Shown here: in pieces, positions 1 to 9,323 of the stretch
Position numbering within the stretch: the first letter of the stretch is position 1
Layout: the number at the start of each line of letters is the position of its first letter
From: Thiodubiliella sp900128405
GTDB taxonomy: Bacteria; Pseudomonadota; Gammaproteobacteria; PS1; Pseudothioglobaceae
Direction of reading: 5' to 3'
NCBI GenBank assembly: GCA_963682085.1
Contig: OY821614.1
Coordinates: 62,001 to 126,000 of the forward strand
DNA: 64,000 bases
Notes under the pieces: generated by a model
The model's input: only the letters and a program-made list of their open reading frames with translations
What the model was told of the DNA's origin: nothing
The model's database searches: none
Program-made: the position numbers and the translations under genes

Positions 1-328
1 TACTGCTTTATTATTTATCCTAGGTATTTCTTGGGGATTTGGCAAGGCAAGTGTATTTAAATTCTTATCAGATGAGTATCCAGATAATATTGGCGTAGTG
101 TCTGGTGTTGTTGGTATGGCTGGTGGTTTGGGTGGCTTTACTTTGCCCATTATGTTTGGCATATTAATTGATTACACAGGTATTAATAGTGTGATATTTA
201 TGTTGTTGTATGGAGCAACAGCAGTTTCTTTGGTTTGGATGTATTTTACTTTTGCTAAAGAGAAAAAAATTAAGCACACTGAAAAAGCAAGAACTGAAGC
301 GTTAAAAGAATATGCAAAAAACTTATGA
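1..328 (+). CDS. narK: NarK-type nitrate/nitrite transporter, C-terminal part
   Basis: The reading frame is open from base 2 to the TGA at 326-328, so only the last ~108 codons of a gene cut by the window edge are present. The visible part has two hydrophobic segments joined by a loop rich in small residues (GVVGMAGGLGGFTLPIMFG), typical of the last helices of major facilitator nitrate/nitrite transporters, and a basic cytoplasmic tail. A second, longer NarK follows, so this would be the first of a narK1-narK2 pair upstream of narGHJI, as in many denitrifiers. NarK assignment of the fragment rests mostly on that context and the glycine-rich motif. Confidence 0.75.
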   Translation, partial: TALLFILGISWGFGKASVFKFLSDEYPDNIGVVSGVVGMAGGLGGFTLPIMFGILIDYTGINSVIFMLLYGATAVSLVWMYFTFAKEKKIKHTEKARTEALKEYAKNL

Positions 329-385
329 CAATCTTAATGATGTTACTAAGCAGTTTTAGGGTAAATAGATTTAATTTAATAGAAG

Positions 386-546
386 GAGACCTTTGCATAA
401 ATATGAATAATCATCAAAAATCCACTTTTCACCCGCTTGGCGATTTTTTAAACCCAGCCTTAGCCCTGCTAGGACAAGGTTTAAGAAAATCACCAATCTG
501 GCAAAAATTGAATTTTGCTAATCATCCCTATTTATGCAAAGGTCTC
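386..546. repeat. MITE-like element, intact copy, 161 bp
   Basis: The element is bounded by perfect 18-bp inverted repeats, GAGACCTTTGCATAAATA at 386-403 and its complement at 529-546, and is flanked by a 5-bp direct duplication AGAAG (381-385 and 547-551). It has no convincing coding sequence. It lies between the two narK genes, just upstream of the second one's ribosome binding site. Shorter or decayed relatives occur at 9669, 10290, 23643 and 50133. The small size, inverted ends and target duplication fit a non-autonomous transposable element mobilised in trans. Confidence 0.88.
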
Positions 547-595
547 AGAAGATATAACAAGTATATAAAATAATTTTTAATAAAGGAGGTTGTAA

Positions 596-2209
596 ATGGC
601 TCAAAATATAAAAAACTGGAATCCAGATGATAAGTCTGAATGGGAAAGCACTGGTAAAACAATAGCTAACCGTAATTTATGGATTTCTATTCCGAGTTTA
701 TTGGCAGGTTTTGCCACATGGCTAATGTGGGGCATTATTACAGTGCAAATGATGAATACGGGTTATGGTGGCTTTGACAAGTCTCAATTATTTACCTTGG
801 CGGCTATTGCTGGTTTATCAGGTGCTACCTTGAGAATCCCCTCAACATTTTTTATTCGTTTAGCAGGTGGTAGAAATACCATTTTCTTAACCACTACACT
901 TTTAATATTGCCAGCTTTAGGTTTAGGTATTGCACTTTCTGCACCTGATACACCATTTTGGCATTTTCAGATTCTGGCATTATTGTCTGGCTTTGGTGGC
1001 GGTAATTTTGCTTCGTCAATGTCAAATATTTCATTCTTCTTTCCAAAGAAAATTCAAGGTTACTCTCTTGGTATGAATGCAGGTCTTGGTAATTTTGGTG
1101 TAACCACAATGCAGATTGTTATCCCATTGGTAATGACACTTGCAATAATGGGCAACCCGACAGAGTTGCAAATTGCTTCAGGCACATTGATTGGTAAAAT
1201 TCCAGCAGGCACAGATACTTATTTGCAAAATGCAGGTTATGTTTGGTTAATCCTTTTAATTCCCTTATCTCTTGCAACTTGGATAGGGATGAACAATATC
1301 ACTGAAGACCATGTGTCTCCAAATATTGGCTCAACCTTGGGTGCATTCATCAAGATTATTGTGATGTTGATTTTAGGACTTTCAACAGCGACATTTGGTT
1401 TGTATTTAATGCTTCCAGAGGTGGTTAATGGCTCTGGGCTTATGGTTAGCAAGTGGGTGGTGCTTCCAATTGTAATTATTTTAACGGTATTATTGCTTAA
1501 GTTATTACCACTTGGCAATGATTACAAAGAAGGTATTAATCGTCAGTATAAAATTTTTAGCAATAAACACACTTGGGCGATGACCATTATTTACACCATG
1601 ACTTTTGGTTCATTTATTGGTTATGCTGCAACATTAGCATTGTCAATTAAGGTTATTTTCGGTTTTCAACACATTTTAGTTGACGGCATAATGACGCACA
1701 ATACGATAAATCCAAATAGCCCTTCAGCACTTACTTATGCTTGGATGGGTGCCTTTGTTGGTGCACTTATCCGACCTATTGGCGGTATGATTGCTGATAA
1801 AATTGGTGGCGCCAAAGTAACGCAGATTATTTCTGCAGTAATGGTGGTATCAGCATTAGGTGTAGCCTACTTTATGAAGCAAGCTTATTCATCGGCAACG
1901 CCTGAAGAATTTTTCTATCCATTTTTAATCTTATTTGTTGTGCTATTTGCAATGACTGGCATTGGTAATGGCTCTACTTTTAGAACAATTTCACAGGTGT
2001 TTAATAAAGAGCAAGCAGGTCCAGTGCTGGGATGGACTTCGGCAGTGGCGGCTTATGGTGCGTTTATTATTCCAAAAGTATTTGGTGAGCAAATTAAATT
2101 AACGACACCAGAAAATGCATTGTATGGTTTCGCAATTTTTTATGCGATTTGTATGATTATCAATTGGTGGTTTTATTTACGCAAAGATGCTGAATTTTAC
2201 AACCCATAA
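596..2209 (+). CDS. narK: NarK-type nitrate/nitrite transporter
   Basis: A 537-residue multi-pass inner membrane protein of the major facilitator superfamily, taking up nitrate or exchanging it for nitrite to feed the NarGHI enzyme encoded next. After a ~25-residue polar N-terminus come about a dozen hydrophobic helices. The conserved NarK features are visible: a glycine-rich stretch with FGGGNFASSMSN around residue 140, and arginines embedded in helices (TLRIPSTFFIRLAGGR; GALIRPIGGMIADKIGG). A strong Shine-Dalgarno AAGGAGGT (583-590) decides the start. There is a 31-bp gap to narG, so co-transcription is likely. An MITE sits immediately upstream. Confidence 0.93.
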   Translation: MAQNIKNWNPDDKSEWESTGKTIANRNLWISIPSLLAGFATWLMWGIITVQMMNTGYGGFDKSQLFTLAAIAGLSGATLRIPSTFFIRLAGGRNTIFLTTTLLILPALGLGIALSAPDTPFWHFQILALLSGFGGGNFASSMSNISFFFPKKIQGYSLGMNAGLGNFGVTTMQIVIPLVMTLAIMGNPTELQIASGTLIGKIPAGTDTYLQNAGYVWLILLIPLSLATWIGMNNITEDHVSPNIGSTLGAFIKIIVMLILGLSTATFGLYLMLPEVVNGSGLMVSKWVVLPIVIILTVLLLKLLPLGNDYKEGINRQYKIFSNKHTWAMTIIYTMTFGSFIGYAATLALSIKVIFGFQHILVDGIMTHNTINPNSPSALTYAWMGAFVGALIRPIGGMIADKIGGAKVTQIISAVMVVSALGVAYFMKQAYSSATPEEFFYPFLILFVVLFAMTGIGNGSTFRTISQVFNKEQAGPVLGWTSAVAAYGAFIIPKVFGEQIKLTTPENALYGFAIFYAICMIINWWFYLRKDAEFYNP

Positions 2210-2240
2210 CAACAAAATTATAATAAATTAGGAGAGAAAT

Positions 2241-5200
2241 ATGAGTCATTTATTAGATAGATTGAGCTTTTTTAATAAAGAAAAAGCAGAGGAGTTTTCC
2301 AATGGACATGGAAAGTTAGTTTATGAAAACAGAGATTGGGAGCGTGCCTATCGGGGTCGCTGGGGGCATGATAAGGTAGTTCGCTCAACGCACGGTGTTA
2401 ACTGCACTGGATCGTGTAGTTGGAAAATTTATGTTAAAAATGGTCTGGTAACTTGGGAAACGCAACAAACTAATTATCCAAGAACTCGCCCTGACCTACC
2501 TGATCATGAGCCTCGTGGTTGTCCAAGAGGTGCTTCATATTCATGGTATTTGTATAGTTCTACTCGCCTTAAATATCCTTTAATTCGCTCGAAATTGTTA
2601 AGAATTTGGCGTGAATCTAAGCGTCAAAATGCAGACCCAGTTGATGCTTGGAAAGCCATTGTGAATGATAAAGAGAAATCTAGAGAATACAAAGAAGTTC
2701 GTGGATTGGGTGGAATGGTTCGAGCTGATTGGGAGGAGGTTAATGAAATTATTGCTGCTTCTAATATTTATACTGCAAAAACTTATGGCCCAGATAGAGT
2801 TGTTGGCTTTTCACCAATCCCTGCTATGTCAATGGTATCTTACGCCGCTGGCTCTCGTTATTTATCACTTATAGGGGGAACTTGTTTGAGTTTTTATGAT
2901 TGGTATTGTGATTTACCACCGTCATCTCCTCAGGTTTGGGGTGAACAAACAGATGTTCCTGAAAGTGCAGATTGGTATAACTCATCTTATATTATGGCAT
3001 GGGGGTCTAATGTGCCACAAACGCGCACACCTGATGCACATTTTTTCACAGAAACGCGTTATAGCGGCACAAAAACTATTGCAGTAACACCTGACTTTAG
3101 TGAAGTTGCTAAACTTTCTGATGAATGGATGGCACCAACCCAAGGCACAGATGCTGCTTTAGCAATGACCATGGGGCATATTATTTTAAAAGAATACCAT
3201 TTAGATAATAAAAGTGAGTATTTTACGAGCTATATTAAGCAATATACTGATATGCCTTTCCTTGTTATTTTGGAAGAAAAAAATGATATTTTGTCTCCAA
3301 CGAGAACCTTAAGGGCTTCAGATATGGAAAATACTCTAGGTGAAAAAGACAATACTGAATGGAAGCCATTGTTAATTGATGAAAATACCAATGAAATTGT
3401 AATACCTACAGGAACTATTGGCTCTAGATGGGACGGTTCTGGAAAATGGAATATTGAAAGTAAAAATGTTAAAAATGGCGAAGATATCAGCCCCAAAACA
3501 ACTTTAAAAAATGATAATGATGAAGTTGTGTCTGTTGGTTTTCCATATTTTAATAATAAAGAACACGAACAAGAGATATTTGCTAACACCGATCATGATG
3601 CTATTTTACAAAGAAATGTTCCAATTAAAAAAGTAACACTGGCTGACGGTAAAGAGGTTAAAGTCGCTACAGTTTTTGATTTAATGATGGCAAATTACAG
3701 CGTTGATCAAGGCTTAGGAGGTGAAAATGTTGCCAGTTCTTTTGATGACGATGTTCCTTATACGCCTGCTTGGAATGAACAAGTAACGGGTGTTCCTAAA
3801 GAGCAAGTTATTCGTATTGCCAAAGAATTTTCAGAAAATGCTCATAAAACAAAAGGCAAATCAATGGTGATTTTGGGTGCCGCTGTTAATCATTGGTATC
3901 ATATGGATATGATTTATCGTGGCATTATCAATGTATTAATGATGTGTGGATGTATTGGTAAATCAGGTGGTGGCTGGGCTCATTATGTAGGACAAGAAAA
4001 ACTTCGTCCTCAAACTGGTTGGCAGCCATTAGCCTTTGGACTAGATTGGCATCGTCCACCTAGACATATGAATGGCACTTCATTTTTTTACAACCATTCT
4101 AGCCAATGGCGTTATGAAAAATTAGGTGTTGATGAAATTTTATCCCCATTAGCAGACAAAAAAGATTGGGAAAACTATTCAATGATTGACTGCAATGTGC
4201 GTAGTGAAAAAATGGGTTGGTTGCCTTCTGCCCCTCAATTTGAAGAAAATCCATTAGAAATTACAAAAAAAGCTGCGGCGGCAAAAATGGATGTTAAAGA
4301 TTACATTGTTCAGCAATTAAAATCTAAAGATTTGAAATTTTCTTGTGAAGACCCCGATAATCCTAAAAACTTCCCTCGCAATATGTTTATTTGGCGTTCT
4401 AATTTATTGGGTTCTAGTGGTAAAGGTCATGAATATATGCTTAAACATTTGTTAGGCACACAAAATGCAGTGTTTGGCAAAGAAACAGATAAAAAACCAT
4501 CTGAAGTTAAATGGCGTGATGGTGCAGAAGGTAAAGTTGATTTATTTGTAACGCTTGATTTTAGAATGTCAACGACTTGTTTGTATTCTGATATTGTTTT
4601 ACCATCAGCAACTTGGTATGAAAAAAATGACCTCAATACTTCGGATATGCACCCTTTCATTCACCCCCTTTCTAAGGCAGTTGACCCTGCTTGGGAATCA
4701 AGAAGTGATTGGGAGATTTATAAAGGTTTGGCGAAAAAATTCTCAGAACTTTGCCCCGGTCATTTAGACGAAGAAAAAGATGTTGTTGCCTTGCCTATTT
4801 TGCATGACACTCCGGGAGAAATGGCACAAGCAACTGATGTTAAGGCTTGGTTTGACGATGAATGTGAGGCAATCCCAGGTAAAACGATGCCTAATTTTGT
4901 CGAGGTTGAGCGTAATTATCCTGATACTTACAAAAAATTTACTTCTTTAGGTCCTTTGATGAGCAAGATTGGTAATGGCGGTAAAGGCATCTCTTGGAAT
5001 ACTGAAGATGAAATAGCGTTGCTAAATGGTTTAAATACAACGGTAAGAGAAGAGGGCGTTTCTAAAGGATTGCCAAAAATAGAAACAGATATTGATGCCA
5101 CAGAAGTTATTTTATCACTGGCACCAGAAACCAATGGTCAAGTGGCAGTTAAAGCTTGGGAGGCTTTGGGTAAAATAACAGGTAGAGACCATACGCATCT

Positions 5201-5975
5201 AGCAAAACCAAAAGAAGATGAAAAAATTCGTTTTAGAGATGTGCAAGCACAGCCTAGAAAAATTATTTCATCCCCTACTTGGTCTGGACTTGAAGATGAG
5301 CATGTAAGTTATAATGCTGGTTATACCAATGTGCATGAGTATATTCCATGGAGAACCTTAACTGGCAGACAGCAGTTTTATCAAGACCATAAATGGATGG
5401 TGGACTTTGGTGAGAATTTATGCACTTACAAGCCACCCATTAATACCAAAACAATAGCACCAATTATCAATGATAATAATGATAATCGTCCACAAGTAGT
5501 GTTGAATTGGATTACACCACATCAAAAATGGGGTATTCATTCTACTTATTCTGATAACTTATTAATGTTGACACTTAATCGTGGTGGTCCAGTTGTATGG
5601 CTGAGTGAAATTGATGCTAGAAAAATAGGTGTTGAAGATAACGATTGGATTGAATTGTATAATGTCAATGGCACGATTGCAGCAAGAGCAGTTGTTTCAC
5701 AAAGAGTTCCCGAGGGTATGTCAATGATGTATCACGCCCAAGAAAAAATAAACACCACGCCTGTAGCAGAAAAATCTGGCTTTAGAGGTGGTATTCATAA
5801 TTCAGTTACTAGAACAATTACAAAACCAACTCATATGATTGGTGGCTATGCACAACAGTCGTATGGATTTAATTATTATGGCACAGTTGGCTCTAATCGA
5901 GATGAGTTTGTTATTGTTCGTAAAATGGATAAGATTGAGTGGAAAGATGAACCAATAAAAGGAGATAAGGCATGA
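2241..5975 (+). CDS. narG: Respiratory nitrate reductase alpha subunit NarG
   Basis: Catalytic molybdenum-bisMGD subunit of the membrane-bound, cytoplasm-facing nitrate reductase, reducing nitrate to nitrite with electrons from NarH. At 1244 residues it has the usual family length. The N-terminus carries the HxxxCxxxC...C pattern of the FS0 cluster (HGVNCTGSC, then RGCPRG), followed by the molybdopterin oxidoreductase core and a C-terminal molybdopterin dinucleotide-binding domain. AGGAGAG precedes the start. The stop overlaps the narH start by 4 bp (ATGA), indicating translational coupling in narKGHJI. Confidence 0.98.
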   Translation: MSHLLDRLSFFNKEKAEEFSNGHGKLVYENRDWERAYRGRWGHDKVVRSTHGVNCTGSCSWKIYVKNGLVTWETQQTNYPRTRPDLPDHEPRGCPRGASYSWYLYSSTRLKYPLIRSKLLRIWRESKRQNADPVDAWKAIVNDKEKSREYKEVRGLGGMVRADWEEVNEIIAASNIYTAKTYGPDRVVGFSPIPAMSMVSYAAGSRYLSLIGGTCLSFYDWYCDLPPSSPQVWGEQTDVPESADWYNSSYIMAWGSNVPQTRTPDAHFFTETRYSGTKTIAVTPDFSEVAKLSDEWMAPTQGTDAALAMTMGHIILKEYHLDNKSEYFTSYIKQYTDMPFLVILEEKNDILSPTRTLRASDMENTLGEKDNTEWKPLLIDENTNEIVIPTGTIGSRWDGSGKWNIESKNVKNGEDISPKTTLKNDNDEVVSVGFPYFNNKEHEQEIFANTDHDAILQRNVPIKKVTLADGKEVKVATVFDLMMANYSVDQGLGGENVASSFDDDVPYTPAWNEQVTGVPKEQVIRIAKEFSENAHKTKGKSMVILGAAVNHWYHMDMIYRGIINVLMMCGCIGKSGGGWAHYVGQEKLRPQTGWQPLAFGLDWHRPPRHMNGTSFFYNHSSQWRYEKLGVDEILSPLADKKDWENYSMIDCNVRSEKMGWLPSAPQFEENPLEITKKAAAAKMDVKDYIVQQLKSKDLKFSCEDPDNPKNFPRNMFIWRSNLLGSSGKGHEYMLKHLLGTQNAVFGKETDKKPSEVKWRDGAEGKVDLFVTLDFRMSTTCLYSDIVLPSATWYEKNDLNTSDMHPFIHPLSKAVDPAWESRSDWEIYKGLAKKFSELCPGHLDEEKDVVALPILHDTPGEMAQATDVKAWFDDECEAIPGKTMPNFVEVERNYPDTYKKFTSLGPLMSKIGNGGKGISWNTEDEIALLNGLNTTVREEGVSKGLPKIETDIDATEVILSLAPETNGQVAVKAWEALGKITGRDHTHLAKPKEDEKIRFRDVQAQPRKIISSPTWSGLEDEHVSYNAGYTNVHEYIPWRTLTGRQQFYQDHKWMVDFGENLCTYKPPINTKTIAPIINDNNDNRPQVVLNWITPHQKWGIHSTYSDNLLMLTLNRGGPVVWLSEIDARKIGVEDNDWIELYNVNGTIAARAVVSQRVPEGMSMMYHAQEKINTTPVAEKSGFRGGIHNSVTRTITKPTHMIGGYAQQSYGFNYYGTVGSNRDEFVIVRKMDKIEWKDEPIKGDKA

Positions 5976-7513
5976 AAATAAGAGCACAAATAGGAATGGT
6001 CTTAAATTTAGACAAATGTATCGGTTGCCATACATGTTCAGTTACTTGTAAAAATGTTTGGACTTCGCGTCAAGGGGTTGAATACGCTTGGTTTAATAAT
6101 GTAGAGACTAAACCGGGTATTGGTTATCCAGTAGATTGGGAAAATCAAGATAAATGGAACGGTGGCTGGGTTTCTAAAAATGGGAAATTACAACCTAAAG
6201 TGGGAGGTAAGTTTAGATTGTTAGCAAAAATATTTGCCAATCCTGATTTACCCGAAATTGATGATTATTATGAACCATTTACCTTTAATTATGCACATTT
6301 GCAAAATGCGCCTGAAATGTCAACACCGCCAGTAGCAAGACCACATTCGATGATTACTGGTGAAGTAATGGAAAAACCAGAATGGGGACCTAACTGGGAA
6401 GAAATTTTAGGCGGTGAATTTAAAAAACGATCAAAAGATTATAACTTTAAGGAAATTGAAAAACAAATTTATGGCGAATTTGAAAACACCTTTATGATGT
6501 ATTTGCCTAGATTATGCGAACATTGTCTTAACCCAACTTGTGTTGCAGCGTGTCCAAGTGGTGCGATTTATAAAAGAGAAGAAGATGGTATTGTCTTAAT
6601 TGATCAAGATAAATGTAGAGGCTGGAGGATGTGTGTTAGTGCCTGTCCTTACAAAAAGATTTATTATAATTGGCAATCTGGAAAATCAGAGAAATGCACT
6701 TTTTGTTACCCAAGAATAGAATCAGGGGAACCAACTGTTTGTTCTGAAACTTGTGTTGGGAGAATTCGTAATTTAGGCGTTATTCTTTATGATGCAGATA
6801 GAATTGAAGAAATGGCAAATATGAGTGATGAAAAAGACTTATATGAGGCACAATTAGAAATATTTTTAGATCCACATGATGAGGCAATACAAAAACAAGC
6901 CAAAAAAGATGGTGTGCCTGATAGTTGGATGGAAGCGGCTAAAAACTCACCTGTTTATAAAATGGCAATCGATTGGAAAGTGGCATTCCCGTTGCATCCT
7001 GAGTATAGAACTTTACCAATGGTTTGGTATGTGCCTCCTCTATCTCCTATTCAAAATGCAATTGAAAAAGGTGTGATTGATCATAGAGGACCTATTCCTA
7101 ATGTTGAAGATTTGCGTATTCCAGTTCGATATTTAGCAAATATGCTAACTGCTGGTAATGATGAGCCCATTATCTTTGCTTTAAAAAGAATGATAGCGAT
7201 GCGTAATTTTATGCGTGGTAAAAAAGTTGACAATGCTGCCTTAACAGAAGTTTTGGATGAGGTTGGATTAACAGAAGATATGGTTGATGATATGTATAAA
7301 ACAATGGCGTTAGCTGCTTACGAAGATAGATTTGTTATTCCGACAAATCACAAAGAATATTCAGGGGATACCCCTTTTGATAATGAAATTGCTTTTGATA
7401 ATAAATCCTCTTGTGGGTTTACTTTTGGTAATGGTTGTTCAGAAGGTGCGACAACAGCAACTTTGTTTGGCGGTAACACGCATAAAAATACAATGAGCGG
7501 GAAGACTCCATGA
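5972..7513 (+). CDS. narH: Respiratory nitrate reductase beta subunit NarH
   Basis: Iron-sulfur electron-transfer subunit passing electrons from the heme protein NarI to NarG. The 513-residue sequence shows the full set of ferredoxin-type clusters: CIGCHTCSVTC near residue 16, CEHCLNPTCVAACP near 180, the NarH-type CRGWRMCVSACP where tryptophan replaces a cysteine, and CTFCYPR with CSETC. It overlaps narG and narJ by 4 bp each. The C-terminal tail ends in a low-complexity stretch after FGNGCSEGATT. Confidence 0.98.
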   Translation: MKIRAQIGMVLNLDKCIGCHTCSVTCKNVWTSRQGVEYAWFNNVETKPGIGYPVDWENQDKWNGGWVSKNGKLQPKVGGKFRLLAKIFANPDLPEIDDYYEPFTFNYAHLQNAPEMSTPPVARPHSMITGEVMEKPEWGPNWEEILGGEFKKRSKDYNFKEIEKQIYGEFENTFMMYLPRLCEHCLNPTCVAACPSGAIYKREEDGIVLIDQDKCRGWRMCVSACPYKKIYYNWQSGKSEKCTFCYPRIESGEPTVCSETCVGRIRNLGVILYDADRIEEMANMSDEKDLYEAQLEIFLDPHDEAIQKQAKKDGVPDSWMEAAKNSPVYKMAIDWKVAFPLHPEYRTLPMVWYVPPLSPIQNAIEKGVIDHRGPIPNVEDLRIPVRYLANMLTAGNDEPIIFALKRMIAMRNFMRGKKVDNAALTEVLDEVGLTEDMVDDMYKTMALAAYEDRFVIPTNHKEYSGDTPFDNEIAFDNKSSCGFTFGNGCSEGATTATLFGGNTHKNTMSGKTP

Positions 7514-8166
7514 AAACATTAAAAGTTTTAGCGATTTTATTATCTTATCCAGAAGAAAGTGTCCACACGAACACCAAAGATTTGGCTGAGGTTTTAAAAG
7601 AAGAAAATTTATTACCTAAGAAAACACTCAAAGATTTGCTGGTTTTTCTTGATGATTATAAAAATGAAGATTTTTTAGAATTACAAGAGCGTTTTGTTAG
7701 CACATTTGATAGAAGTAGAAATCATTGTCTAAATCTTTTTGAACATATTCATGGTGAATCACGAGACAGAGGTCAAGCAATGGTTGATTTGAAGGATATG
7801 TATGCTAGTAAGGGGTTGTTTATTAACAAAAAAGAACTGCCTGATTACTTGCCATTATTTTTGGAATATTTATCTTTGTGTGATGTTGAAGAGGCAAAAG
7901 AATCGTTAGGAGATTCTATTGATATTATCGCTTTAATTGGCGGACATCTTAAGAAGAATAAATCACCTTATAAAGTGATATTTATCGCATTAGAAGAGTT
8001 ATCAAAGATTAAAGTTAATAAATTTAGAGTTGCCGAAGCAATAGAAAACTCACCTAAAGAACCAGAGACTTTAGATGAGTTAGATGAGCTTTGGAAAGAG
8101 CAAGAGGCATTTAGTGGTGAAGCCTCAGAATGTAATACTTGCGAAGACGACGCAAGTTTAAATTAA
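7510..8166 (+). CDS. narJ: Nitrate reductase assembly chaperone NarJ
   Basis: Cytoplasmic TorD/NarJ-family chaperone for molybdenum cofactor insertion and membrane attachment of NarGH. The 218-residue, largely helical protein carries the family core FVSTFDRSRNHCLNLFEHIHGESRDRGQAMVDL at about residues 62-95, and LPDYLPLFLEYLS. The tail is acidic and ends in a small cysteine pair (ECNTCED). The start overlaps the narH stop, and narI follows after 12 bp with GGAG spacing. Confidence 0.96.
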   Translation: MKTLKVLAILLSYPEESVHTNTKDLAEVLKEENLLPKKTLKDLLVFLDDYKNEDFLELQERFVSTFDRSRNHCLNLFEHIHGESRDRGQAMVDLKDMYASKGLFINKKELPDYLPLFLEYLSLCDVEEAKESLGDSIDIIALIGGHLKKNKSPYKVIFIALEELSKIKVNKFRVAEAIENSPKEPETLDELDELWKEQEAFSGEASECNTCEDDASLN

Positions 8167-8178
8167 AGGAGATATATT

Positions 8179-8859
8179 ATGGTTTTTTTAAATCAGTTTT
8201 TTTTCGGTTATTTTCCCTATATTGCAATGACAATATTTCTTTTGGGTAGTGCAATGCGTTACGATAGAGATCAATATACTTGGAAATCAGATTCATCGCA
8301 ATTGTTACGCAAAAAAGGAATGTTGGTCGGTAGTAATTTATTCCATATCGGGATAATCTTATTGTTTTTTGGTCATTTTGTTGGTTTATTGACACCAGAA
8401 TGGGTATATCACCCATTTATGAGTGCAGGCACTAAGCAAATTATGGCAATGATTGCTGGTGGTATTTTTGGCACTATGTGTTTAATTGGGATACTGATTT
8501 TGCTTAACAGACGCTTGTTTGATAAGCGTATTAGCAAGACATCTAAATTTAGCGATACATTTGTTTTGCTTTATTTATTTTTGCAGTTATTATTAGGTTT
8601 GATTACTATTCCATACTCAGCACAACATTTAGATGGTAGTTCAATGATTGCTTTAGCAAATTGGGCACAACATATTGTAACATTTAGAACAGGTGCTGCT
8701 GATTTCATTATCGCTGAGGCTTGGGTATTTAAATTACATTTGGTGCTAGGAATGAGTCTATTTATCATCTTTCCATTCACACGATTGGTGCATATTTGGA
8801 GTGTTCCATTGCAATACATTACTCGTAAAAATTATCAAATCGTTAGAAGAAGAGGGTAA
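8179..8859 (+). CDS. narI: Respiratory nitrate reductase gamma subunit NarI
   Basis: Membrane cytochrome b subunit that takes electrons from quinol and delivers them to NarH. The 226-residue protein has five hydrophobic segments, starting FLNQFFFGYFPYIAMTIFLLGS. Histidines suited to bind two hemes are seen (GSNLFHIGIILLFFGHFVG; FKLHLVLGMSLFIIFPFTRLVHIWS). AAGGAGAT precedes the start. It is the last structural gene of narGHJI; the next gene starts 6 bp after its stop. Confidence 0.97.
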   Translation: MVFLNQFFFGYFPYIAMTIFLLGSAMRYDRDQYTWKSDSSQLLRKKGMLVGSNLFHIGIILLFFGHFVGLLTPEWVYHPFMSAGTKQIMAMIAGGIFGTMCLIGILILLNRRLFDKRISKTSKFSDTFVLLYLFLQLLLGLITIPYSAQHLDGSSMIALANWAQHIVTFRTGAADFIIAEAWVFKLHLVLGMSLFIIFPFTRLVHIWSVPLQYITRKNYQIVRRRG

Positions 8860-8865
8860 TCAATT

Positions 8866-9321
8866 ATGCCAATCAAAGTTAACAATGTAGAAATCACTGA
8901 TGATGATGTATTTAGAGAAATGCAATATCAGACAGACGCTCCTAATGTTGAAACCGTTATTTTCAATGCGGCGCAAGCATTAGTAGTGCAACAATTACTC
9001 TTGCAAGAAGCCAAGATAGACAACAGTGATAAGGAACAAGAAGCGAAGATTAATCAATTATTGGAGAATAACCTAAGAGTGCCAACTGCTGATGAAACTG
9101 CTTGTAAAAGATATTATGAAAATAATAACAAAAAGTTTTTTGATAAGAGTGCCAATAGGCAATTACCATTTAACTTGGTTCAAAATCATATTAAAGAATA
9201 TTTGCAAAACCAATCAACTACTTCAGGTATTAATGAATATATCCAAATGTTGGCGGCTAATTCTGAAATAAAAGGGTTTGACTTCAAGGATCCCAGTGCA
9301 ATGAATGTTAGGATAAAATAA
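8866..9321 (+). CDS. PpiC/NifM-like protein lacking the parvulin domain
   Basis: In other denitrifiers the gene after narI often encodes a ~270-residue peptidyl-prolyl isomerase with an N-terminal helical chaperone domain, a central parvulin domain and a short C-terminal helix. Here the product has only 151 residues. The N-terminal part (MPIKVNNVEI to ETACKRYYENNNKKF) matches the usual start up to the 'RYYE.N...F' that precedes the parvulin domain. The sequence then jumps to what looks like the normal C-terminal segment (RQLPFNLVQNHIKEYL...). The isomerase core appears deleted in frame. It is probably at most a chaperone-like remnant linked to nitrate reductase assembly. Family call from memory of homologues. 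Confidence 0.7.
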   Translation: MPIKVNNVEITDDDVFREMQYQTDAPNVETVIFNAAQALVVQQLLLQEAKIDNSDKEQEAKINQLLENNLRVPTADETACKRYYENNNKKFFDKSANRQLPFNLVQNHIKEYLQNQSTTSGINEYIQMLAANSEIKGFDFKDPSAMNVRIK

Positions 9322-9323
9322 AA

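Noticed and set aside
325..573. Open frame of 82 codons overlapping the end of narK
   Set aside because: It runs straight through the 161-bp inverted-repeat element and has no ribosome site; the element explains the sequence.
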